DNA from: Ricinus communis
Lineage: Eukaryota > Streptophyta > Magnoliopsida > Malpighiales > Euphorbiaceae
Direction of reading: 5' to 3'
NCBI RefSeq assembly: GCF_019578655.1
Contig: NC_063259.1
Coordinates: 12,366,489 to 12,430,488, forward strand
Length of the DNA stretch: 64,000 bases
Shown: in pieces, positions 11,478-22,114 of the stretch
Layout of the letters: each line of letters opens with the position of its first letter
How positions within the stretch are numbered: the first letter of the stretch is position 1
Notes under the pieces: generated by a model
What the model saw: only the letters and a program-made list of their open reading frames with translations
What the model was told of the DNA's origin: nothing
Databases searched by the model: none
Made by a program: the position numbers and the translations under genes

Positions 11478-12675
11478 CTACGATTGAACTGCCAAGTTAT
11501 GGATCCTTAGAATGTCAGCAATCCTCCAAGCAACCGCTTTTAGGTACTTCCTTTGAGAGGGCAATGTCATTTCCCTCACCTCGAGTGTCAAGTCTGCTGC
11601 TGGAATGATAGGCAGCCTGTTATCCTCATCCATATGCGCATAGTCAAGACACTGTGGAAGCTCTTTCAAATCGAGAACCAGCGATTTCTCAAGTGATGGC
11701 CTCAACTTCTGCACACCTATCATGTCAATCACAACAAACTCATCAGTATTGTTGCTTGGCTCGTTTGCTAACAAAAACTCAAGCTGCTCCAACATTTCCT
11801 CATTTGACAGCTCATGCTCATCTCCCCTTGGCAAAGTGACTTGTAGAGGGTTCAACTAATACTTCCTATAACTGTGTCTCAATAGCATCGTCAAATACAT
11901 TAATAGCATACACAACATTATTATGATCTAGAGACTGGCTTATGGAATTATGCAAGTCAAAGGTGACAGTCTCATCCCCTACCCTAAGTTTTAACTTTCC
12001 ATCACAAACATCTATCATTGCCATAAATATTGCAAACAAAGGTCTACCTAGAATTAAGGGTACACTACTCTCACCGTCCATGTCCAAGATCACAAAATCA
12101 ATATGAAATATAAATTTGTTTACTTTTACTAGCACATTCTCTACAATACCCCTAGGATACTTAACAGATCTATCAGCTAACTGTATACTCATCCTAGTGG
12201 GCTTGGTCTCTCCCAACCATAACTCTACAAACAGGTTGTATGGTATTACATTTATGCTAGCCTCTAAATCAGCTAAAGCATCATTAACAGATAAGTTACC
12301 TATAACACAAGGAATAGTAAAACTCCCTGGATCATGTCGCTTTTCTGGTAACTTGTTTTGGAAAATTGTTGAACATTCCTTGTTTAGCGTCACGCGCTCC
12401 AAGTCCTCAAACTTCCTTTTGTTGTTAAGAATCTCATTTAAGAACTTCACATACCTAGGCATCTGCGAAATAACTTCAACAAAAGATAAGTTTATATGCA
12501 GTTGTTTAAAATTTTCCAATAATTTACCAAACTGCTGCTCGACTTGCGCTTGCTTTAATCCAACAGGATACGAAATTTTAGGCTGGTATTCCCTTAGTGG
12601 AATCTCCTTGGCCTCTTCCTTCTCTGGTTCCTTCGCCTTGGTAGCTTCAGCATTCCTGCTTGAATCTACCTGCAT
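11478..12675 (-). pseudogene. Athila gag C-terminus, protease and linker to RT
   Basis: Two adjoining frames, 12675-11866 and 11855-11478, read as the end of gag, the aspartic protease and the start of pol. The protease segment contains ALADLEASINVIPYNLF. Athila proteases normally have D-L-G at this active site; here the glycine is glutamate, which should harm activity. The protease end is visible as SSVPLILGRPLFA. The second frame ends in VAWRIADILRIHN, the motif just before reverse transcriptase, and then all homology stops. A stop and frame change separate the two parts near 11860. Lysine/glutamate-rich sequence opens the first frame. Confidence 0.75.
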
Positions 12676-14177
12676 ATCAACATCATTGTTAGTAATAGAA
12701 GAAGGACTAGGAACATGATTGCATTCACATGCTCCCTCGGGTTGGACCCTGTAGTGCTAGGCAGAGTCCCTGGTTGCCTCTCAGCCAACATCCTAGAAAT
12801 CTGGCCTATTTGAGTCTCAAAATTCTGAATGGAGGCCTACTGATTCCTAAGTGCACTGTCTGTCTGCTGGAACCTATTGCCAGTAGAGGACACAAACTTC
12901 ATCACCAACTCCTCGAGATTAGGCTTCTCCTGAGGTTGAGGTAGTTGGGATGTACCAGCCTACTACTGCGGCTGTTGCTGATGCAATCTCTGAAAACTTG
13001 GTGGTCCCTAGGCATTTTTTTTCCTCTAATCGAAGTTGGGATGATTACGCCAACCTGGGTTGTATGTGTTGCTGGAGGAATTGTTCTGCTATCTAGGTGC
13101 ATTACCCATATAGTCTACCCATTTAGGGTCAGCAGAAACAATAAAAGGTGGAGAATGAGAAGAAGTGGAAGGTGAAGCAAACATTCCTCCCACATTACAG
13201 TTTGTACTGTAGTGCGGGCCACTACAGAACTTGCAGCCAACCTGTACTGCATGAACCTGCATCTAGAGCTGGTCTATTTTCTTGGCCAAGAGCTCCACCT
13301 GAGCTACCAAGGTTACTGTAGAATCTAACTGGTTGACCACTCCCTACTAAACTAGCCGACTCCTAGAGGATTGACACTGGTAGTTGTTCATGGCTATCTC
13401 CTCTATCAGATTTTGCGCCTGCTCTGGCATCTTACTGTTCAGGGCCCCACCTGCTGCAACATCTACCATTTGCCTAGTAGTAAGGGTCAAACCGCTATAG
13501 AAAGTCTGAACCTGCATCCATACTGGTAATCCGTGGTACGGGCAACATCGAAGCAAGTCCTTATACCTCTCCCAGGCATCATACATGCTCTCATCATCGA
13601 ACTGCACAAAAAAAGATATGTCATTTCTCAATCTAGTAGTTTTAGTAGGAGGAAAGTACTTATATAAGAACTTCTCAGCCAAAGAACTCCAAGTCATAAT
13701 AGTGTTGGCTGGAAGTGACTGCAACCATCTCTTCCCTCAGTCGCTCAAAGAAGATGGAAACAGCCTCAATCGAATGGCATCTCTAGTCGTTCCATTTATC
13801 TTGAAGGTATTACAGATCTCTAAGAAATTGTCTATGTGAGCGTTTGGGTCCTCGCTCGGCAGTCCCCCAAATTGTATACTATTCTGGACCATTTACATCA
13901 TGTTCGGCTTTATCTCGAAGTTATTAGCTCCCACAATGGTTGCAATATACTCAATCTGTGTCCTTGCAAGAGAAGGTCTAGCAAACTCGTACATTGTCCT
14001 GTTTTCATCCACAGCCTGGTTGTTGTTATTGTCTCCCATCTCTGGTGGTCTATTCACAAGGGCTTCAATTTCTATCCGCGCCTCCTCCTCTTCTTGCATA
14101 CACTTCCTCAAAAGACAGAGGGATCACTCTAGTTCAGCAAAAGGGTCTACAGGAGTAGGATTAGAGGTCCTAGTCAT
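12676..14177 (-). pseudogene. Athila gag, interrupted
   Basis: Gag forms the particle and binds element RNA. The start codon most like the family is at 14177 on the minus strand, about 150 bases after the primer-binding site. Frames at 14111-13893 and 13724-13347 carry typical Athila gag blocks such as FLYKYFPPTKTTRLRNDI and YDAWERYKDLLRCCP. A CCHC-type zinc knuckle with spacing C-x2-C-x3-H-x4-C lies at 13235-13197. Several stops break the frame (for example just after the N-terminal 17 residues, and near 13350), so it is not intact. Confidence 0.75.
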
Positions 14178-14310
14178 AAACTACCTGAAATTAAGAGGCA
14201 ACAATCAAAGAACATAAAAATGAATAAAAGAATAAAGAATCAAAAGACAGAAAACAAAAATGGCTAGAGTAACATAAACACAAATTCACTCTAGTTCACA
14301 CAGAGAGTCC

Positions 14311-14330
14311 CTGGCAGCAGCGCCAAAAAC
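14311..14330 (-). promoter_or_regulatory. Primer-binding site of minus Athila element
   Basis: On the minus strand the LTR is followed by TTGGCGCTGCTGCCAGGGA. This is the form of the primer-binding site usual in Athila elements (TGGCGCCGTTGCCGGGGA type) with a few changes. It fixes the inner edge of the LTR and the direction of the element. Confidence 0.75.
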
Positions 14331-14331
14331 T

Positions 14332-15848
14332 TGATGAGCTATTGATGCAGCTACAATCTAAGGCAGTGAACCTATCGATGCAGACTAGCACTAATGGCGA
14401 GTATCGAGGTCGTATTCTCGGGAAAGGGTGAGCCTAGAATTACTCCAGCATCTTATGTTATTTAACCTTAACTAATAGTGAAGAAGTTACTAATCTATGA
14501 CTAGGTGCAAGCTAAATGATTAACTAAATGGCAAGCAATCTGCAAAGGTTTAATGAAACAGTCAAGGAAAGAAAGCAAACCCAAAGGGGACCTAAGCTAG
14601 TTGGATTTCAACAAAGGTAGAAATTAGATTGATTACCAATTATGATTACCTGTGAGCGAATTCTAAATTGAATTCAATTTCCCTCTCGAGAACACTGAAT
14701 TCCTAAGCCTAAGAACCTAAACGATGGAATCTCTTCCTAACGATTGATTTTTGGTTAGCCTTAAGATTAATCCACTGCTATTAAGAGTTGTTAATTCTTA
14801 ATCTGGTTAGTTAATTACCCTTATCTCTAAGTGATTATTAACCAGTTCTTGCTATTCAAAATTACAATTACTTAATGAATTTCTCAATTACAGAAAGCAA
14901 TCTAAAGAACACAATTCACAACGTCTCATGAATAACGTGATATCTTATTAATACTGAAAGCAAGAAGAATACAAGAATTGATAATCAAAGTCTCATGAAC
15001 ATGAAGTACAATCCAACAAACAAAGGAACCCTAATGGATTCAGCAGCTCTATCTACTCATACTAATGAATAAAACAAAATAAACAACAGATACATAAGAG
15101 AAAATTGGAAACATCTACACCCTTCTTCTTCAAATCAGATGAACAGTCTTCAACCTCCAAGTCTGAATAATGAACCTCAAATTGCCTCTTGAATGCCTTA
15201 AAATCCACTCTTGATCTTCAATGCAATGCTTGAACCATTGAAATTTGTCCTTCAATGCATGAAATGGTCTCCCAAAGTCAAGCGTCAAAGTCTGGAAAGA
15301 GATGGCTCGCGTGCGTATATGAATTCCAAGGTCAGGAATGCCGAACTCCTCAAAACAAAGTGAAAAAAACTTATATAATTAATTCAGCACGGCCGTGGTC
15401 AAGCCCGTGCTGGTCAGCATGGGCCGAGTCCAGGGCGTGCTGAGCCTCCAAGTCCAAAATCAACCCCTCGCTACCTGACCATGCCCTCATCGGTGCTCAT
15501 CCATCACGGGCCGTGCTGGACGCCGTGGTGGCCTCAGAAATCGTGCCAGAAAGCCAAATTTGAAGATCTAAGGCCAATGGTTCAGCACGGCTAGAGTCCC
15601 GGCCGTGCTAATCAGCACTGCCTTGACCTAGGCCGTGCTCAACCTTCAAAATGTGAGTCTTTCTCCAATTTTGATGAATTCTAGTCCATTTTCACACGTA
15701 TCGCCCTCAAACACTGATAATGTTCATCAATGATCACCTAAAACATGAAAGGAACCAAAATACAGGTGATTCTGGCATAAAACAAGATAAATATGCAAAA
15801 TTACGCAAGTAATTAGGCATAGAAACATGTGTAACACAATGCACATCA
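14332..15848 (-). repeat. 5' LTR of minus Athila element
   Basis: About 1.52 kb. On the minus strand it begins TGATGTGCATTG and ends GCTCATCA, immediately before the primer-binding site. It carries palindromic CACGGCC/GGCCGTG modules at about 15386-15545 and 15583-15640. Its second half is clearly related to the LTRs at 1217-2676 and 5944-7346. The ORF 15255-15443 is a by-product of the repeat. Confidence 0.8.
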
Positions 15849-16129
15849 TTTTGCATGTCTCAATTTTGGGTTTTTGGGGTTTTAGACCCAAATTTAGGGT
15901 TTGCAAGGTTACGGGATTATGTTTTATGATTTACAAGTTTCGGGTCTTATTTTTAGGGTTTCTAGGTCTTTAGTTCCAGTTTTAGGTTTTCAAAGTCACA
16001 TCAATCCATTCTAGAGCTTCTTGACGTCCTTTGACATCTTTTAGAGCCTCTTTCATTCACTATCTTAAAGCTCACTCCATTAGAATCATCCTAGTCTCGT
16101 AATTGGGCTTATAGAATCAAGGAGTACAA
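15849..16129. other. No gene seen
   Basis: About 280 bases with TTTAGGGTTT-like words (near 15891, 15952) that are not tandemly arranged. I find no coding or RNA signal. Confidence 0.5.
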
Positions 16130-16727
16130 GTTAGGTAATAATAGTAAGATGCAAAAAGTTTTAACCATACTTCTATTACCCTCATTCCAAAAGTCCCCCA
16201 TCCAAAAGATATGAAGGACTTGAGACCTATTAGTGTATAGCCTACCTTTTATAAAATTATGTATAAGATATTAAACCAAAGGCTTCAAAAAGTTATTTCC
16301 CATTTGGTTAATGAAATCAATGTGCTTTTACTAAGGGTAGAAGCATCTCGGATAACATCTTATTGGCTCATGAACTCATACACCATCTTAGGACTAGGAG
16401 GGCGAAGAATAATGGGAATTGACCTTGAAGCTCGATATGAGCAAGGAGATGATGGTGTGTCTAGGTTTTGACAGGAAATTGGTCTAGTAGATCATGGAAT
16501 GCCTCACCTTTGTTACTTATTCAGTTTGTTTGGGTGGTACTAATTATGGGTACATTCAACCATCTCGAGGCATTAGGCGGGATGACCCCTTATCGTTGTA
16601 TTTATCCAATCCATATATGGAGGGGTTGTTCAATATATTTTGAGGCTGAGCAAAAGCATCGGATTTAGAGAGTTAGGATAGCTCGGTCAAGTCCAGCCAT
16701 CTCCTATCTATTATGAAAATACCTTAT
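16130..16727 (+). pseudogene. LINE reverse-transcriptase fragment
   Basis: Pieces of a plant L1-type reverse transcriptase are readable on the plus strand: PHPKDMKDLRPIS, then FYKIMYKILNQRLQKVI in the 16259 frame, and later LYLSNPYMEGL-like sequence around 16598-16640. The frame shifts near 16350-16480 and again near 16560, with several stops. The piece begins partway into the RT domain and stops before the YADD box. Both ends of the element are missing. Confidence 0.65.
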
Positions 16728-18740
16728 GGCAACCAATAGGGGGGCGAATTAGTTGTTTATAAAAATCAATTTAAACTTAAAACTTTTGTTTTGAAAAACT
16801 TGAGTATTAAAACCAATATTAGTGAAAGCAGTTAATCAAAGTACTTGAACAATTATCAGTATAAAATGCAAGAAAATATTATAATATATAGCAAGCATAA
16901 CTATAACAAATATAAAAGTGTAGCGAAGAGAGATTCAAACACAATATTTATAGTCGTTCAGCCAACTCCTTGCCTACATCCACTCGTCAAGCTTCATTTG
17001 AGATTTTCACTATCAATGATCCTTTTATGGGTGTAAGGTCAAACCTAAGTATTTCCAAGCTCACACTCAAACTTCCTACAAGTGTTTTCTATGGATAACA
17101 CTCTAATCAAGTGTTTTCTCAAGGCTCACAATCTAACCCAATCTAAGATTTTCAATCTTAGTTATAAGAGCAATTAATCCCTTGCACACCTGGCCCTTTT
17201 AAGCTTTGATTATAGAAATCAATCATTCAACAACCCAATGTTTCAAGCCTTATCTTGGATCTTCAATACAAGCTCAATTTCATGAAGAAATAGAAGTTCT
17301 TGAGAAATATAACAAATAAGAGGCTCAAGTAAATGCTCTTGCTTGACCTAGAATGATTAGAACTAGAGTTTAAATAATTCTAGGTGAAATAGAGCCGTTA
17401 TACTCTCATTAAATGCAAATATAGCCGTTGTAACAACCTTTTAAAATGCAGCTTCACGGGTGAAAAAAATCCTTCACGGTCGTGAAGCATCAGCGCCAAA
17501 AATAGATTTGAAAAACTGGAAATCGTCATGGCCATGAACAATTCTTGACGACTGGGAAGTCCGCTTTCACGGTTGGAAACTTTTGTTTACAACTAGGAAG
17601 TCTGCTTTCATGGCTGGAGACTTTTTTTTACAGTTGGGAACTCTAGTCTCATGGCTTAGGAACTTTACCCTTGACCTCTAATGTGATTTCTTGAAGATTC
17701 TAGAGAGTTGCCATCATTGATGGTTGTGAAATTTTTCTTCACGATTGGGAAGACTTGTTCACGGCTAGGAACTCTTATTCGTGGCTGGGAACTCTTGTTC
17801 ACAGCTTGGGAACTTTCTTTCATGACTGAAAAGATTTCTTCATGGCCATGAATAGCTACTTTCATGGCTGGGAATGTTGGTCCTGAATGCTTCTGTGGAT
17901 TTTTTACTTTTTAGTCACGGGCATGACCATTTACATACTCGAAATATTGAGCTATATAACTCCAAAATGATAAGAAACTTTGGTCAATCTGCTATAACAT
18001 CATAGTTTTGAGCAACTCCAAAATCAGCAATCTTATACTCCATAAAATCAAAATATTTTATTGCTCATCTAGTCTTGACAGTTTGGACATGCTTTAGTAT
18101 CTCGGCCATTGCGCTTTTCAGACACCTCAGATTTATGTAAGACCTTTTCCATATGAAACTAGAATTCCAAAGCTATAAATATGGTGAAAGGCATTTTAAA
18201 ACTCCTCTTGTAGAAATAATGCCACTAATTCTAATTGACTTATATGTTGTAGTCTAATCTGACAGCTTAAGCATAATTCACTCAAAAATTCGAAACTCCA
18301 TTTTTCTAGTTCCAAATATTATCCCGATTTTTATTCTTAAAAGTAGATTGATGTAGCTATCTATCCATATATGGCTTGGCCTCATAAAATCTTTCAAGTA
18401 GTATCTTTTATTCTTCAACCTTTAGAAATTGATTTTATTCAATAGAAATCATCCATCTTCACATGAGTTTCTTGACTCCACATGCTCTGTGCATTTCCCT
18501 TATATGTTTTATCATTCTTTCCATCTTTATTACTTTATGATTTTATCTTGATTTTCATATTTACTCAAGTATTCAAATCCTTAGCTCTCGAATCCATCTT
18601 CATACTTATGCCTTCATCTTCATTTATATGCATCAATGATAATTAAAGATTACCTACTAAGAACACCAATACTAAACAAGATTTTTAGTAGTAATAATAT
18701 TTTGCATCATCAAAATCATAATGAAACCTTAGAGTCAACA
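16728..18740 (-). repeat. Probable Copia (SIRE/Maximus-type) LTR
   Basis: On the minus strand the block begins TGTTGACTCTAAGG at 18740. Directly before it stands GTCATCATCAGAAAGGGGGAG, the GTCATCATC...GGGGGAG signature often found before the 3' LTR of this Copia lineage. The other end carries AATTCGCCCCCCTATTGG near 16730-16750, again like the end of such LTRs. The length of about 2.0 kb also fits. No second LTR and no pol were found, so this is a truncated or partial copy. The assignment rests on signature words only. Confidence 0.5.
17455..17885 (+). repeat. Degenerate minisatellite inside the LTR
   Basis: Roughly 25-30 base units built on TTCACGGCTGGGAACTCTTG-like sequence recur about a dozen times with many changes. 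Examples are CACGGCTAGGAACTCTTATTC and GTGGCTGGGAACTCTTGTTC near 17759-17800. Some units pair with the reverse complement (TTCACGGTCGTGAA near 17472). Confidence 0.6.
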
Positions 18741-19717
18741 TTCTCCCCCTTTCTGATGATGACAAAACATTGATGCAGTAATCAAAATAATTCTCCCCCT
18801 TTTTGGAATCGTTCAAAAAAGGATCACTATTATAAAGTGTGAATGTAAAAATTAAATGAATTCATGAAATCAAAAGATACATGTATACTCTTATTTCTTT
18901 TGAGACTTGAGGATCTCCATGATATGTTTACTTCCCCTTAAAAAAGTAATATTTGCATCACTAAAAACATATGTCCCCTTAAACCATAACTTTAGGCATA
19001 AATTATGAATTTTCAAAATATGTTAAGAATGATATAGATCATTTCAAAATAGCATTATCAAATAAATATCAATTAATTCTCTTATAATATATGACCATTT
19101 GAAACCTTGGTGCATGAGAATATATATTCAAACACTTCATCTATAAGATCTAAAATAAATGTATAAGTGAGTTTTAAATATACTCCCCTTAATATGATAG
19201 ATACTTAATGTATGATTCTCCATCTTTTGTGGCAAGATTTAAAAAGTAGATAATTCAGCTCCTCTAACTTATTTCCAATGATTGTAGGATGATCAATTGA
19301 TATTTGAATGTTGAAGAGAGTTCTTGAAGCTTAAATAATTTTCCTACGAAACAAAAATAACTACTTTTCTATAAGTGCAGCGAAATTCATTTATATCTCC
19401 TCCTCAACATGATAATCATATAGATTAAGGTCCCCCTTTAACCAATAATCATTTTCACAATTAACAAGTACAAGGGTAAGACCACTTGTTCTTAATAGAA
19501 GAAAGATGAAGTTAAGGGTTGCTATTAAATAAACATAGGCAATTTAAATACCTTATAGCAACTTAGCAAATAAGCATTACCCAATATAAGTATTTACTCA
19601 CAACTCATGAGGTTCATTGAAGAGTGAAGAGTAGATACCATTTAAAAGTAGCATTGCAACTTAACTTCCACTAGTGCATTTTAATAAGGAGAGAGACTTT
19701 CTTACTAACTATCCTTG
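18741..19717 (-). mobile_element. Probable Copia 3' internal remnant
   Basis: AT-rich sequence with repeated TCTCCCCCTTT / CTCCCCTTA blocks (18750, 18790, 19180), which fits the non-coding 3' part of the same Copia element on the minus strand. No protein is readable. It is cut at 19718 by the start of a gypsy LTR. Confidence 0.4.
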
Positions 19718-22114
19718 TAATACCTGAAATTTTCTTTTTAATTATAATAATAATAATAATATTAGTAATAACTAGTAACGAGTTTTTATTTAATTTAATT
19801 TAATTGGAATGATTTAAAATAGAATCTTAATGTTAGACAAAAATAAGGGATTATTTTTCTATATCTAATTAGTTTGATTTTCAAAGAAATTAATTAAGTA
19901 GATTCCTTAGGGGATAAATTATATATATATAGGTCACTTAATTTTCCCCCAATATGAATATATGAATTAAATATTATATTTGAAGTTATGAAAGAATTAG
20001 TAGATAGTATTTTTATAAAAGAATTTATTAGGGAATGTCAAATTTTAATTAGCAAATGGTGTTAGTTTAAATTGAAAAATAGTTAGCAAATTGATTATTT
20101 AAGTTAATTAAGTGTTAGGACTAATTTGAAAATTAATTTTGAAATAAGGACTAGAAGTATAATTTCTTTAATATGGGGTTTAAATGAAAATTTTCATGGT
20201 TAGTATTTTTGTAATTAAATAAATCGGTAAGAGCATTTTAGTAATTTTACCTTTAAAAGCAAGGGTAAATAAATAATTCTCTATTTTTAATAATTATGAT
20301 TTGGCCCAAATTAAATAGTTAGGGGCTTAATTGAAATGCTAAAGAAAAGTTGGAAGGTTAAATGAAAATTTTACAGGGGAGAAATTGCTAGTAATTAAAA
20401 AAAATAAGGGACTAAATGGTTATTAAGAAAAAATTGAGGGACTAAATTTTGATTAGGAAAGAAAGAAAGAAAAAGAAGGAAAGAAAGAAAGGGGAGATCG
20501 TCATGTCGGAGAAGAAGGAAGAGGGAAAGAAGAGGAGCTATTGTCCGTCGAGCTCGAGGCGCGGTGGCGGTAGCTGGAGGAAGAGCTGGCCGGAGGCGGC
20601 AGTAGTCGTGAAAGAAAAAAAGGAGAGGAGGCCGTCGATGCTGCAGTATGCTTCAAATAAAATGGCGGCCGAGTCGGGTGGCGATTGGCTCACCTGAGTG
20701 TGGGCTTCCTTTTGGGGGCAGCGGCATCGACAATGGTGGCTGGAGGAAGGAGTTTCGGCGAAGTGAGGGCAGTTGGGATTTTGGGCTTTTCCGGCCATCT
20801 CCGACGAGTTTTGGCCAATCAGAGGGCATATTTGGACTCTCATCAACTCAGGCTTTCCAATGGCACAAGTTTTGCAGCGATCGGACTCCGTTTGAAAATG
20901 GACGACTGAGGTCGTCCGTGAATTTCTCCGGATGATCGAGGGTTGGATCGGAGGATCGGGTGCTGGAATCATCATCAGCACGTTATCTCGAGTCCGTAGG
21001 CATGCTAGGATCATTGATTGGACTCCAGCGGCTAGAGGCGAGTCGACCAGATGATCAAGCATCTCGGTAATCCTCTAGCCCGTTGATGTTAGAGTTTATT
21101 TATAAAAATTATGTGATTAATTATTGTGTTGAGCACTAGAAAAGTTATGTGAGGTTTATTTGTCGAAATAATTAGTATGTTGTACCATTTGCCAATAATT
21201 ATAGTCTGTGATGTGTTGCGGAGTCGGGAAAAATGATGTAGTTTGATGGCCCAACTCCCATTAATTAATGATTGAAAATTAGAAGTGTTTTTGGCAGGTC
21301 CTAGACCCATTATACGGGGGGTAGACGTCTGTATTTAGGGGAGGTTCTGTTGAATTTTCAGTGGAAATTATCTGAGTCGAAATTCTTAGACAGTCAGTTA
21401 TAGGAGTCTAGGCTTAGGGATTTTTGTTAAATGTTTTACTTTTATTGATTGAATTGTTCCCGTGAATAGATAATCCATCAGTTCAACTCGCTCCACCTGA
21501 GGCATCAGAGCAGAGCTAGGAGGTCGTCAGAACTGTGAGTTAAAGTCATATATCTTCTACATATGTGTCATGCTAAAGTTTTACATAAGCAATTTTGATT
21601 AAATGATTTAAGATGTTAATTATTTATTTTAATTACTATTCATATATGTATCATTTTCTACATCATTGCATGTTGGCTCGAGATGAGACAGCAGTAGAAT
21701 ATGCCACCTGATGGGTTGTATCAGGACTGCATGTGCACCGGTGTGAATCTGAGACAGATAGTGAAAGGTAAATTTGGGACTTGCCCTAGTCGAGTTTAAC
21801 TGTCTGGGCTGTATAGAGTGTGTTTGCCGAAGTAAAGGTTCCTAGTCGAGCGTTGCTCTCTAGGCGCTGGCTTTATTAGAAATTAAGTGACCAGACTGGG
21901 TTTAAGGATCCCGGTCGAGCTTCGCTCTCTGGGCGCTAGTCTTATTAGAGTGAGAGAGCCGAAAGGCTAAGACTATTAGCGTTGGGAGTTAGGGTTCTGC
22001 TGAGGTATTCGTCCCGTAGTATGTAAAATTTATTTATAGAAGCATGGCATGACACATGTTTTTGCATGACTTAGTATTTTATTTTAATTAAACAAATATT
22101 TTATTGAAGTGTTG
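19718..22114 (+). repeat. Gypsy LTR A, first part
   Basis: The repeat begins TGTAATACCTG and aligns along its length with 22115-25009 and 47306-50187. Landmarks in order are a purine-rich tract near 20456-20495, a GC-rich block to about 20960, GGCAGGTCCTAGACCC near 21293, and three copies of the CGAGC...GCTCTC hairpin module at 21790-21950. The sequence is interrupted at 22114 by LTR B and resumes at 25010. ORFs in the GC-rich block (20449-21062, both strands) are not conserved between the LTR copies as protein and I do not call them. Confidence 0.75.

Larger units (their letters stand above)
9148..15848 (-). mobile_element. Gag-protease-only Athila element
   Basis: Read on the minus strand the order is 5' LTR 15848-14332, primer-binding site, gag and protease 14177-11478, a 3' non-coding part, and a truncated 3' LTR. 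Coding sequence stops in the short segment between protease and reverse transcriptase, so reverse transcriptase, RNase H, integrase and env-like gene are absent. The 3' end lost roughly 1 kb across the internal/LTR junction. Confidence 0.7.

Noticed and set aside
15849..16000. TTTAGGG-like words suggesting a telomeric repeat
   Set aside because: The words are scattered and not in tandem.
20449..21062. GC-rich ORFs on both strands, up to 174 codons
   Set aside because: They sit in the GC-rich block of LTR A. The corresponding places in LTRs B and C (22761-23118, 47735-48546) do not keep the reading frame.
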